From: Prionace glauca
Taxonomy: Eukaryota > Chordata > Chondrichthyes > Carcharhiniformes > Carcharhinidae
Length of the DNA: 64,000 nt
Reading direction: 5' to 3'
Assembly: GCA_037974335.1 (NCBI GenBank)
Contig: CM075729.1
Location: 106,604,515 to 106,668,514 of the forward strand
Each line of letters begins with the position of its first letter. Within the stretch, counting starts at the first letter, position 1. Shown piece by piece: positions 1-10,439 of this stretch. The translations under genes and the position numbers were made by a program. The notes below the pieces were generated by a model. It saw only the letters and a program-made list of their open reading frames with translations, made no database searches and had not been told where the DNA came from.

Positions 1-45
1 GCTAGCCAGTGATGCCCATGTCCCATGAATGAATAAAAAAAATGC
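1..45 (+). mobile_element. 3' tail of EN/RT LINE family X
   Basis: The sequence ends in 'gatgcccatgtcccatgaat' followed by an A-rich tail. The same ending closes the longer LINE at 7305-9867 and the partial copies at 49290-49805 and 52320-52495. Only the last few dozen bases are inside the window, so the copy extends to the left. Confidence 0.6.
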
Positions 46-49
46 CACT

Positions 50-868
50 GCTGTTCTGTCTTCCCAAAGCATTTCCTCATTAGGGAAAGTTAGCATGGCT
101 TTGTGTGGGGCAGGTCATGTCTTACTAATTTTTTTCAAGAAGGTGATGAAGATGATCGATATTGGTAGAGCAGTGGAAGTTGTCTTCATGGATTTTAGTA
201 AGGCTTTCAACAAGGTCCCTCATGGTGGCTTATCCAGAAGATTAAGATGCATAGGATCCATGGTAACATGACAGCTCGTATTCAGAATTGACTTGCCCAT
301 AGAAGTTAGAGAGTAGATGTGGAAGGGTATATTTCTGGCTGGAGGTCTGCGACTAATGCAGTTTCGCAGGGATCCGTACTGGGACCTCTGCTGTTTGTTA
401 TTATATACAAATGACTTGGATAAAAACATAGACGGGTGGGTCAGTAAGTTTGCAGATGACACAGTTGTGTATAGTGTAGAAGCTTGCCAGAGAATACAGT
501 AAGATAGATCAGCTGCAGACATGGGCAGAAAAATGGCAGAGGGTGTTTAATTCAGGCAAGTGAGAAGTGCTGTACTTTGAGAGATCAAATGTTAAGGGTA
601 AGTGTACAGTTAATGGCAGGACCCTGAACAGCATTGATGTCCATAGCTCCCTGAAAGTGACCACACAAGTAGATAGAATGGTAAAGAAGGCATATGGCAT
701 GCTTGACTTTATTGGTTAATGCATTTAAGGGACTTTTAGACGAGCACATGTTTATGCAAGGATTAGAGGGATATAGACCAAGGGCAGGCAAAAGGGATTA
801 GGTGTCATATTCAGCACAACATTGTGGGCCACAGGGCCTGTTCTTGTACTGTACTGTTCTATGCTCTA
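50..868 (+). mobile_element. Degenerate CR1-type LINE, RT to 3' end
   Basis: Broken reading frames keep CR1 reverse transcriptase motifs in order: a MDFSKAF block (about 187-215), the PQGSVLGPLLF-like block with several substitutions (about 360-400) and KFADDT (about 447-465). The right end resembles the CR1 ending 'gggcctgttct...ctgtactgttctatgctcta'. It is 5' truncated, with many stops and frameshifts, so it is an old copy. Confidence 0.75.
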
Positions 869-874
869 AGTTCA

Positions 875-1085
875 TAGCCCCATATCTATCCCAAATTAAT
901 CACACAGCATCACTCGATTTCCATAGACCTATATGAATTGCAAACTAATCCCACTGCCCCAGTCTGCCCCCATAGCCTTGTATCAATCCCAGACTAAACC
1001 CAAATCTCTTCAATTTCTTGGCCCCTCTCTCCAATAGCCCTGTGTCAATCCCAAATTAATCCCATGGCCATGCTATTGAATCCCT
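875..1085. repeat. Degenerate minisatellite, about 50-60 bp unit, 4 copies
   Basis: Four diverged units each contain a 'catagcc...tatcaatccca' core followed by 'aactaatccca'. Unit lengths vary from about 50 to 60 bases. No coding potential is seen. Confidence 0.55.
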
Positions 1086-1274
1086 ACAATGTAGCCAGGA
1101 ATTCAGGCCCAAGCTTTCCAGATCGCATCATTCCCTCAGCTCATTGTACTGCTGCTGTGGTGAGGAAACAGGATCTGTACTCCTGACACCAGTTCATGCA
1201 GCAGTTGTCTGCTTTAGCCATCTTTATAGCAGAGATCTCCATATCAAACCATCAAACAGTGTTGCCTCTGTACT

Positions 1275-1665
1275 TTATAAATTTATTCTTTCATGGGATG
1301 AGGGCATTTGTGACAGGAAAGCATTTTTTTCCCATCCCTAATTGCCCTTGAACTGAGTGGCTTGCTAAGGCCATTTCAGAGGGCAGTTAAGAGTCAGTCC
1401 AATTTCTATGGGTCTGGAATCGCAGGTAGGGCAGACCCGGCAAGGACAGCAGATTTCCTTCCCTAAACAGTTATGAGTGAACCAGATTACAACAATAAAT
1501 GGTAGCTTCGTGGTCACCATTACTGAGACAGGTCTTCAATTCTAGATATTAATTAATTTTTAATTCTACCAGTTGTCTTGATGGGATTTGAACCCTTGCA
1601 TTATTGGGCCTCTGGATTTCTAGCCTAGTGACATTACCACTAGACCAGTGTCTCCATAGTACAGT
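1275..1665 (-). mobile_element. tRNA-headed SINE, second type (minus strand)
   Basis: On the minus strand it begins with 'ctggtctagtggtaatgtca' and a B-box-like 'gggttcaaatccca', and runs leftward to a 'catcccatgaaagaat'-like tail. The same family is seen at 11884-12245, 14385-14765 and, split, at 21300-21965. Confidence 0.7.
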
Positions 1666-3384
1666 ACGGCTGCCAAAGTATTCTCTAAGTACTTGATTGA
1701 AAACTGTAAGTCTGCCACACCCTCCAGTTCTGAACATATGTTAACTCTCTCTTTCTGCAACATGCTCGCTGGTTCGCTGAATATTCGAAGTTTCTCTGGG
1801 CAGATTTTTTACATTTCCCAGCTGACAGGTTTGTAGGTGGAGTATAATGTGTAATTGTAACATTTCTGGGATGTTTATTGGAGTATTAAGTGACTGTAGC
1901 GTGATCTTTATGGGAGGATTGTATGCCAACTGTCAAGGTGGTGCAAAGGGAAATAAAATAATTCTGGTAGTCAGATGTAGAGGGACAGTACCTCTTTGCA
2001 CAAAATAAAATAAAGCAAAACCACAATTCTATGGTGAACACAAACAGGTCCCAACTGGATTCAAAGACAATGGATCCACACGGGAGCCTGCCTTATGCAG
2101 CCTCAGGATATGAGCTCAGCCTGGTGAGTTAATTACCAATCTCCAGAGGGCTCATATTCAACTGGTCCTACAGGGAGGCCAACCAGTGATTTCCCCAGTC
2201 CTAGGGGTTATCACAGGAAATCTCAGCATCCTGAAAATCCTGACCTCTATTTTTTATTCTAAGCTCTGATTTTGAGTGCCCTCAGGTTTCTAGCACACTT
2301 TGTTGTGCTTCAGAGCCAGCCTCACATACATGAAAAGTACAGAGAGGTGGCCAATGCACACATCAGAAACAGAGGGGTCGAGGCTGGAGACTGCTGAAGG
2401 TAGAGGGGTAGATTCTGCACTGTGCTTTCAGTGTGGGTTTATTCAGTCAGAGGCTAGTGAGAGACAGAAGTTAAAGCACTGGGTCAGATTTTTTTTTAGT
2501 TATAGCCAATCAAATCCAATCAGAGTCCAATACAAAGTCTCAACCAGTGAGACATTACAGATCCAACCTGACAAGACAGGCAAGCCTCTTGGGCTTGGTC
2601 GACAGAAACCAAGGTGACAGGAGCAGGCATTGCATCCTCCTCCTTTGCTTGATTTCATTTGCATCTTAGCCAAAAGACCTAGGTGCCGTTTCAAAAAATT
2701 GCTTCAAATAAAGCCTCAGTGTAACCTCATTGACTTCTATCAAGCAGCTAGAGTGAAGAGTTGATGACTTTTGATCTGTAACAAACAATCACAGTTCTTT
2801 GTGGGGTTATAAATACTCTGGGGAGGTGAGTATTTCTCTTCAGTTGGTGAGGGATACTGTATTCACTCTGTAAGAAATTTGGACAAAGAAAGATCTTCAC
2901 CATCATTTCTGTTAATTTCCATTTTGTCACAATTTGTGGCATTGACCTGTGGGTTTGCAGTTAAGCAGGTTTCACAGAAATATTGCAATAACTCTGCACA
3001 ACACCTCTTCCAGAGTGAATATACCCCTCCTGAGTTGCAGAGCCCAAAACTGAATTCTGTACTCCAGATCTGAGCAATGCTTTCTACATGCTCAGCACAC
3101 AGCAGCATGAGGGGACAAGGGCTAAATCTGACAAGTCTCACTCACTATAGTTTTCATATATATTTGATTTGCTGAGAAGCAGTAAGTTACATCACATAAC
3201 ACTCCAATCAACATCACTTTGAAATAGGATGAAAACTGTCTCCACAATAATTAGGAAGGTTAAAAAAAGGTTTGTAGTTATTGAGCTGTGGGATTGATAG
3301 CCTTGTTGAGACCAGTTGCCTGCAACATTCCCGCCACTTTCACCACAGAACTCAGAAGATAACAAATATAATCTTCGTAATTAA
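1666..3384. other. No gene seen; anonymous, partly repeat-derived DNA
   Basis: Short open frames here have no recognisable domain. Around 2990-3070 the wording resembles minus-strand LINE coding DNA, but it is too eroded to assign. An AT-rich stretch near 3230-3400 leads into the minisatellite. Confidence 0.5.
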
Positions 3385-3641
3385 ATCCGCAAATATACCT
3401 CCAAACACGTACACAACAAACCCCAAACATATACCCATAAACTGGTAATCAGTGAACCCCACATGTATACCCGTAAACTGGTACACATAACCCCAAAAAT
3501 ATACACTAAAGCTCATACATACAGAATGTCACATATATATCCTCAAACCCACAAACACTGAACCCTGCACATATACCCTCCAGCTTGTATACACTGAACC
3601 ACACACATATACCCTCAAACCAATACACACTGAACCACACA
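3385..3641. repeat. Minisatellite, about 34-bp unit (left block)
   Basis: Imperfect units share 'acatataccctcaaaccyat' then 'acacactgaacca'. The array resumes at 5263-5373 and again at 5672-5822, so it was a single tract of at least 15 units before a CR1 LINE and a SINE landed in it. Confidence 0.8.
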
Positions 3642-5262
3642 TAAGAACATAACAACTTAAGAAGTACGAACAGGAGTAGGCCATCTAGCCCTTCGAGCCT
3701 GCCCCGTCATTCAATAAGATCATGGCTGATCTGAAGGGGCTCAGTTCCACTTTCCCGCTTTCTCCCCATAACCCTTAATTCCCTTGCCTACCAAAAACCT
3801 ATCTACCCGTGACTTTAATATATTTAGCGAGGTAGTCTCCACCACATCAACGGGCAGAGAATTCCAGAAATTCACCACCCTTTGAGTGAAGAATTTTATG
3901 TTCTTATGTTCTTATGAAGAAGTTCCTCCTCAACTCCGTTCTAAACTGCCCCCCCTTATCTTGAGGCTGTGCCCTCCAGTCCTACTATCCTTTCTGACCG
4001 GGAAGAATCTCTCTACCTCTACCCTATCCATCCCCTTCATTATCTTATATGTCTCTATAAGATCCCCCCTCATCCTTCTAAACTCCAACGAGTACAGACC
4101 CAGTCTATTCAGTCTCTCTTCATAGTCCAACCCCCTCATCTCTGGTATCAGCCTAGTGAACCTCCTCTGCACTCCCTCCAAGGCCAAAATATCCTTGCGC
4201 AAGTGCGGTGACCAAAACTGCACACAGTACTCCAGCTGCGGCCTCACCAGTGCCCTGTACAGTCGCATCAAGACCTCCCTGCTTTTATATTCTATCCCCT
4301 CGCTATAAAGGCCAGCATACCATTCGCCTTCTTGATCACCTGCTGCACCTGCAGACTGGGTTTTTGCGACTCATGCACAAGGACCCCCAGATCCCTCTGC
4401 AGCATAGCATGCTGCAGCTTGTTGCCCTTTAAATAGTAATCCCTCCTACTATTATTCCTGCCAAAGTGGATAACCTCACACTTGCTAACATTATACTCCA
4501 TCTGCCAGGCCCTCACCCACTCAGCCTATCTAGATCCCTCTGCAGACTTTCCACACCCTCCGCACAATTTGCTTTTCCACTCATCTTTATGTCATCAGCA
4601 AATTTCGACACCCTACACTCAGCCCCCTCCTCCAGATCATCTATATAAATGGTAAATAGCTGAGGCCCCCAGCACCGATCCCTGCAGCACTCCACTAGTC
4701 ATCAACCACCAATCAGAATAGCCCCCATTGATACCAACTCTCTGCCTCCTATCAGACAGCCAATCCTCTATCCACGCTAACACCTTACCCCCAACTCCAT
4801 GCCCCCGAACCTTCTGTAACAACCTTTTGTGCAGCACCTTATCAAACGCCTTCTGAAAATCGAGAAACAACACATCCACCGGTTCCCCTCTGTCTACCGC
4901 ACTAGTCACATCCTCATAGAATTCCAATAAATTTGTCAAACACGACTTCCCCTTAACGAATCCGTGCTGCATCTGCTCTATCAAACAATTCTTTTCTAGG
5001 TGCCTCGCTATTTCTTCTTTGATGACGGATTCCAGCATTTTTCCAACAACAGACGTTAAACTAACCGGCCTATAATTCCCTGCCTTTTGCCTGCTACCTT
5101 TTTTAAACAGCGGCATAACATTAGCCATTTTCCAATCTTCCGGCACTTCCCCGGAATCCAGCGAAGTTTGGTAAATAACCACCAAGGCATCTACTATCAC
5201 CTCTGCCATTTCCTTCAGAACCCTGGGATGCATTCCATCCGGTCCTAGTGACTCGTCCACAC
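3642..5262 (-). mobile_element. CR1-type LINE, 5' truncated, inserted in minisatellite
   Basis: Read on the minus strand, 5266 to 4637 encodes a long RT stretch with GPDGMHPRVLKEM, GNYRPVSLTSVVGKMLE, DVLFLDFQKAFDKV and SKFADDIKM-type blocks. The C-terminal CR1 domain (LEYCVQFWSPHLRKD) follows at about 4271-3930. The 3' UTR runs to 3642 and ends in a 'cttaagttgttatgttctta'-type tail; a short extra 'ttcttatgttcttatgaa' block lies at 3898-3916. The 5' end is lost inside RT domain 1. The reading frame is only lightly damaged, so the copy is younger than the one at 50-868. Confidence 0.85.
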
Positions 5263-5822
5263 ACATATACCCTCAAACCCATACACACTGAACCACACAA
5301 ATATACCCTCAAACATTTACACACTAAATCTTACACATGTACCTTCAATCCTGTACAAACTAAATTCCGACATAAAAGTTTATTTATCAGCCACAAGTAG
5401 GCTTACATTAATACAGCAATGAAGTTACTGTGAAAGTCCCCCAGTCGCCACACTCTGACACCTGTTTGGGTGCACTGAGAATTTAGCATGGCCAATGCAC
5501 CTAGCCTGGTTGTGTTTCGGACTGTGTGAAGAAACTGGAGCATCAGAGGAAACCCACACAGACAAGTGAAATGTACAGACTCTGCAGAGACAGTGACCCA
5601 AGCTGGGAATTGAACCCGGGTCACTGGCACTATGAGGCAGCAGAGCTAACCACTGTGTCATTGTGCTGCCCACATATATCCTTAAACTCATGCACATTGA
5701 ACTCTGCACATTTACCCTCAAACTCATACACACGCACATACCCAAAAACATGTACACATCGAACTCCAAACTTATACTCCCAAACTCATACAGACTGAAC
5801 TCACACATATACCCTTAAACAT
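5263..5822. repeat. Minisatellite, about 34-bp unit (right blocks)
   Basis: Continuation of the array at 3385-3641, with the same 'catataccctcaaac' core. It is interrupted by a SINE at 5374-5671. Confidence 0.75.
5374..5671 (-). mobile_element. tRNA SINE, subfamily with 'tgtgacaataaa' tail
   Basis: On the minus strand: a tRNA-like head with A box ('gcacaatgacacagtggtta') and B box ('gggttcaattcc'), a conserved body, and a tail that reads 'gtaagcctacttgtggctga'. The tail differs from that of the more common 'gattctatga' copies. Similar copies are at 24072-24345 and 59608-59884. Confidence 0.85.
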
Positions 5823-5826
5823 TGCA

Positions 5827-6448
5827 CAACACTGTTGATTGGTCAATATTTAGGGAGTGCTGCACTGTCAGAGGGTCAGTACTGAAGGAGTGCTGCACTG
5901 TCAGAGGGTCAGTTTTGAGGGAGTGCTGCACTGTCAGAGGGTCAGTACTGAGGGAGTGCTGCACTGTCAGAGGGTCAGTTTTGAGGGAGTGCTGCACTGT
6001 TAGAGGGTCAGTACTAAGGGAGTGGTGCACTGTCAGATGGTCAATACTTAGAAAGTGCGGCACTGTCAGAGGGTCAGTACTGAGGGAGTGCCGCACTGTC
6101 AGAAGGTCAGTACTGAGGGAGTGCTGCACTGTCACAGGGTCAGTAGTGAGGGAGTGCTGCACTGTCAGAGGGTCAGTACTGAGGGAGTGCTGCACTGTCA
6201 GAGGGTCAGTACTGAGGGAGTGCTGCACTGTCAGAGGGTCAGTACTGAGGGAGTGCTGCACTGTCAGAGGGTCAGTACTGAGGGAGTGCTGCATTGTCAG
6301 AGGGTCAGTACTGAGGGAGTGCCGCACTGTCAGAGGGTCAGTACTGAGGGAGTGCTGCACTATCACAGGGTCAGTACTGAGGGAGTGCTGCACTATCACA
6401 GGGTCAGTTCTGAGGGAGTGCTGCACTGTCAGTGGGTCAGTACTGTCT
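5827..6448. repeat. 33-bp minisatellite, about 18-19 units
   Basis: A tandem array of a 33-base unit built from 'gggagtgctgcactgtcaga' and 'gggtcagtactga'. Because the unit is divisible by three and has no stops in several frames, long open frames exist on both strands (for example an 11-residue repeat LRECCTVRGSV); these are a consequence of the repeat and not evidence for a protein. Inner units are nearly identical and edge units are diverged, as in arrays maintained by unequal exchange. Confidence 0.92.
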
Positions 6449-6469
6449 GAGTGCTATAATATGAAAATT

Positions 6470-6780
6470 TAATTTCACAGAATCACAGAATGCCATTCCC
6501 GTGCCTTTTTCCTGTACTCATTATTTCTATTCAAATAATCATCTAATGTCCTCTTGGATGACTCAGTTGAATCTGCCTCTATCACATTTTCAGGTTGTGC
6601 ATTCCAGTCCTCAACCACCCACTCTGTGATAAAGTCTTTCACACATCACATTGGCTTTATTGGGACAAGCTTTGCAATTCTCGATATTATCAATTGAATT
6701 TAAATTCCATGAGCTGCTGTCCTGGGATTCAAATCCTTGCCCCAGAACATTAGCTTGACTAACTAAATCCGATACTATCC
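6470..6780 (-). mobile_element. CR1 3' fragment followed by tRNA-SINE fragment
   Basis: 6475-6650 reads like the 3' part of a minus-strand CR1 copy ('cagaatcacagaatgcc' to 'gataaagtctttcacacatc'). 6655-6780 resembles the second SINE type on the minus strand ('ctgggattcaaatccttgcc'). Boundaries are approximate. Confidence 0.5.
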
Positions 6781-6794
6781 ACATATATAAGGTG

Positions 6795-7165
6795 AGACTG
6801 AGGACACACAGTAAATGTTCATTAAAGTGACAAGCAGCATGTTGTAACACAGGACAGCACATTAACCAGGAGGACGCTGTTGTAACAGTAATGTAATCTC
6901 CTCTGCATCTGGGCACGACACTGGAGAGAAGCAGCTTATCACGTGTAGCAGACCAGATAACTGGATTCAGTGAGACTGAATGGATGGTTCTGGTCACCGG
7001 TTTAGCAAGGAAGGGGAATCTGCCATCTGCCTTTTGCCGCAGTCTATTGAACATTCCTTTAAACATTGGAATGAGGGACACGTGGCAGCAATGTTGTTCA
7101 AGGCAAGCTCCCACAAAGAGCAACATGATCAGCTGATGTTGATTGAGGGATAAGTTTTGACAAGA
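6795..7165 (-). pseudogene. Inverted duplicate of candidate MHC class I 5' region
   Basis: The reverse complement of this stretch matches 10065-10440 over its whole length with moderate divergence, including 'gattacattactgttacaac' and 'atgctgcttgt'. The start codon and a hydrophobic MLLVTLMNIYCVS stretch are kept. The 5' splice site seen in the + copy is not: where that copy has 'tccggtaag', this one reads 'caccttata'. No class I exons lie to its left on the minus strand. It is either a 5' fragment of a class I pseudogene or, if the + copy is not a true leader exon, a second copy of an unrecognised repeat. Confidence 0.45.
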
Positions 7166-7204
7166 AACTCAGGAGTATTGCCCTCATTGATGTCCAGCAC
7201 AGAG

Positions 7205-7304
7205 GAACACTCTATTGGTGGAGAGGAAATACTGAGGGAGCGCTGCACTGTTGGATGGCCAGCACAGGGAAACGCTACTTGGTGGAGAGAAGTGGAGAGC
7301 CACA
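7205..7304. repeat. Minisatellite with about 60-bp unit (left part)
   Basis: About one and a half units of a pattern containing 'ggtggagaggaaatactgag', 'gctgcactgttggatggcca' and 'gcacagggaaacgct'. It resumes at 9868-9965 on the other side of the LINE, so the LINE inserted into the array. Confidence 0.65.
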
Positions 7305-9867
7305 GCAATGACTTTTAGCTATCCCCTGAAATGGCCTAGTAAACCATTCAGTTGTATCAATTGCTACATAGCCTCAACAAAGAAATGGACCATTGGCCTA
7401 GGCACTGGAAAAGACAACAGCAAAACAAACAGCCCTGTCTACCTTGTAAATTTCTCCTTACTAACATCTGGGAGCTAGTGCCAAGATTGGGAGAGCTGTC
7501 TCACAGACTAGTCAAGCAACAGCCTGATATAATCATTTTCACAGAATCAAACCTTACAGATAACCTCCCAGACAGCACTACTACCACCCCTGGATATGTC
7601 CTGTCTCACCGGCAGGCAGATCCAGCAGAGGCGGCAGCACAGTTGGGAGGATGTTGCCCTGGGAATCCTTAACATTGACTCTGGACCCCATGAAGTCTCA
7701 TGGTTTCAGGTTAAACATGGGCAAGGAAATCTCTTTACTGGTTACCACGTACTGTCCTCCAACGGCTGGTGAATCAGTATTCCTTCATGTCGAACAACAC
7801 GTAGAGGAAGCAGTGAGGGTGGGAAGGGTGTAAAATGTACTCTGAGTGGGAGATTTCAATGTCCACCACCATGAGTGGCACAGCAGCAGCACTACTGATC
7901 AAGCTGGTCTGGTCCTAAAGGATATAACTGCTAGCCTGGGCCTGCAACAGGTGGTGAAGGAATCAACAAGTGGAAATAACATCCTTGACTTCATCCTTAC
8001 CACTCTGCCAGCTGCAGATGTATCTGTCCATGATAATACTGTTAAGAGTGACCACTGCATAGTGGTTGTGGAGATGAAGTCCCATCTTCACATTGAGAAT
8101 AACCTCCATTCTGTTGCGTGGCACTATCACTGTGCTAAATGGGCCAGACTTCGAACCAATCCAGCAACTCAAGACTGGGCATCCATGATGCCCTGTGGAC
8201 CATCAACAGCAGCAGAATTGTACTCCACAACCTGCAACCTCATGGCCCAGCATATCTCCCACTCAACTATGACCATCAAACCAAGGGATCAACCCTGGTT
8301 CAATGGAGAATTTAAGAGGGCATGACAGGAGCCGCACCAGGTATACTTAAAAATGAAATGTTAATCTGGTGAAGCTACCAAACAGGACAACTTGTTTGCC
8401 AAGTGGCAAAAACAGCAAGTGATAGAGCTAATTGAGCCCACAAACAGTCGGTCAAATCTAATCTCTGCAGCCCTTCTACATCCAGTCAGGAATGGTGGTG
8501 GACAATAAAAAACTCACTGGAGGAGGAAGCTCCCCAAATATCCCCATCCTCAATGATGGAGGAGCCTAGCATATCAGTGTAAAAGATAAAGTTGAACTAT
8601 TCCCAGCAACCTTCAGCCTGAAGTGATGAGTGGATGATTCATCTAAGCCTCCTCCAGTAGTTCCCCAGAATCTCAGATGCCAGTCTCCAGCCAGTTCAAT
8701 TCACTCCACATGATATCAAGAAACAGTTGGAGACACTGGATACTGCAAAGACAATGGTCCTGACAACATTCCAGCAATAGTACTGAAGACCTGTGCTCCA
8801 GAACTTGCCGTTTCCCTAGCCAAGCTCTTCCAGTACAGTTACAACACTGGCATCTACCCAGCAATGTGGAAAATTGCCAGGTATGTCCTGTACATAAAAC
8901 GCAAGACAAATCCAACCCAGCCAATTACCGCACAATCAGTTTACTTGCGATCGTCAGTAAAGTGATGGAAGGGGTCATCGACAGTGCTATCAAACAGCAC
9001 CTGCTCAGCAATAACCTGCTCAGTGACTCCCAGTTTGGGTTTTTCCAGGGTCACTCAGCTCCTGACCTCATTACAGCCTTAGTTCAAACGTGGACAAAGG
9101 AGCTAAATTCCAGGGGTGAGCTGTCACTCTTGACATCAAGGTTGCATTCAACAGTGTGTGGCATCAGCTAGCCAAACTGCAATCATTGGATATCAGATGC
9201 CAAACTCTCCGCTGATTGGAGTCATACCTGATACATAGGAAGATGGTTGTGGTTGTGGAGAGTCAGTCATCTCAGCTCCAGGACATCTTTGTAGGTGAGT
9301 AACTCACCTCCTGACTCCCTAGAGCCTGTCCACCACCTACTAGGCACAAGTCAGGAGTGTGATGGAATACTGCACACTTTCCTGGATGGGTGCAGCTTCA
9401 ACAACACCTAAGGAACTTGACACCGTCCAGGACAAGCAGCCTGCTTGATTGGCACCACACCTACAAACATTCAATTCCTACACTACTGACGCTGAGTAGC
9501 AGCAGTGTATACTATTCGCAAGATGCACTGCAGCAATTCACCAAAGATCCTGAGACAGCACCTTCTAAACCCATGACCACTTCCATCGAGAAGGACAAGG
9601 GCAACAAATAAATAGGAACACACCGACTGCAAGTTCCCTTGCAAGCCACTCACCATCCTGACTTGGAAATATAGTGCCGTTTCTTTGCAGTCGCTGTGTC
9701 AAAATCCTGAAATTTTCTCAGTAATGGCATTGTGGGTCAACCCACAGAACATGGACTGCATGATCAAGAAGGCAACTCACCATCACCTTCTCAAGGGTAA
9801 TTAGGGGTGGGCAATAAATGCTGGTCAGCCAGCAATGCCTATGTCCCATGAATGAATTAAAAAAAAT
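7305..9867 (+). mobile_element. LINE family X: endonuclease + reverse transcriptase, decayed
   Basis: Broken frames in order give an APE-type endonuclease (GDFNVHHHEWHSS near 7849-7887; the SDHCIVVVEM end near 8047-8076) and a reverse transcriptase (NPANYRTISLLAIVSKVMEG near 8914-8973; SDSQFGFFQGHSA near 9022-9060; a LDIKVAFNSVW-type block near 9131-9165 in another frame). The 3' UTR ends 'gggtgggcaataaatgctgg' ... 'tcccatgaatgaatt' and an A tail. The domain order and wording suit the jockey/I/L2 side of the non-LTR tree; I cannot place the clade by eye. Several frameshifts and stops make it inactive. Other 3' copies are at 10766-11095 (minus), 37215-37680, 49290-49805 and 52320-52495. Confidence 0.82.
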
Positions 9868-9965
9868 ACTGAGGGTGTGCTGCAATGTTGGATGGCCAGT
9901 GCGGAGAAATGCTGCATTGGTGGAGAGGAAATATTGAGGGAATGCTGCACTGTTAGGGGTGCTGT
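9868..9965. repeat. Minisatellite with about 60-bp unit (right part)
   Basis: Same pattern as 7205-7304: 'actgagggtgtgctgcaatg', 'ttggatggccagtgcggaga', 'ggtggagaggaaatattgag'. The two parts flank the LINE. Confidence 0.65.
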
Positions 9966-10064
9966 ATTTTCAGTAAGATTGTTACTCTAAGATTTCATCT
10001 GTCCCCTCTGTCAAAGCTCCCATTGCACTATTGAAGAGGAACAGTGTAGTTGTCTTCAGTGTTT

Positions 10065-10387
10065 CACCAATATTTATCCCTCGACTGATCATGTTGCAAT
10101 TTGTGGAAGCTTGCTGTGCACAAAATGGCGGGTTCATGTCCCTCATTGCAACTTTGAATAGGATTTTAATGTGTGTGTTCTGCCGTAAAAGGCAGATGAC
10201 ACACTCCCCCCTCCCTGATAAACCAGTGACTAGAACCATTCATTCAGTTTCACTGGATCTGATTATCAGATCTGCTGCACATGATAAGTAGCTTCACTCC
10301 AGTTTAGTGCTCAGATGCAGAAGAGATTACATTACTGTTACAACAGCTTCTCTTCTGGTTAATCAGTGTCCTGTGCTTCTTTACAAT
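10065..10387 (+). promoter_or_regulatory. Possible promoter/5' UTR of the MHC class I gene
   Basis: This stretch lies just upstream of the candidate leader exon and is shared with the inverted copy at 6795-7165, which is consistent with a duplicated gene start. Its left part ('atttatccctcgactgatca') resembles a widespread shark interspersed repeat. No clear TATA box, CCAAT-type Y box or complete interferon-response element is visible; 'cagtttcactgg' at about 10246-10257 holds only half of one. Weakly supported. Confidence 0.25.
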
Positions 10388-10439
10388 ATGCTGCTTGTTA
10401 CTTTACTGAACATCTGCTGTGTTTCTATAGTGTCTTCCG
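10388..10439 (+). CDS. MHC class I candidate leader (signal peptide) exon
   Basis: ATG opens 17 codons, [17 protein letters not shown], a short hydrophobic signal-like sequence, plus one base, ending at a good donor (G|GTAAGC). Phase 1 is what the alpha1 exon needs: the split codon G+AT gives Asp as mature residue 1, which puts His3 and Phe7 in register with HLA. The intron to alpha1 would be 5.6 kb and full of repeats. Support is only signal-like composition, donor and phase. It could be a chance open stretch in a repeat, since a related copy exists at 6795-7165. Confidence 0.42.

Noticed and set aside
5827-6448. CRISPR-like array
   Set aside because: There are no unique spacers; the whole 33-base unit repeats, and the host is a vertebrate.
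5822-6472. Long open frames of over 200 codons on both strands as a repeat protein
   Set aside because: They follow from the 33-bp unit being divisible by three; there is no start context, no splice context and no known protein repeat.
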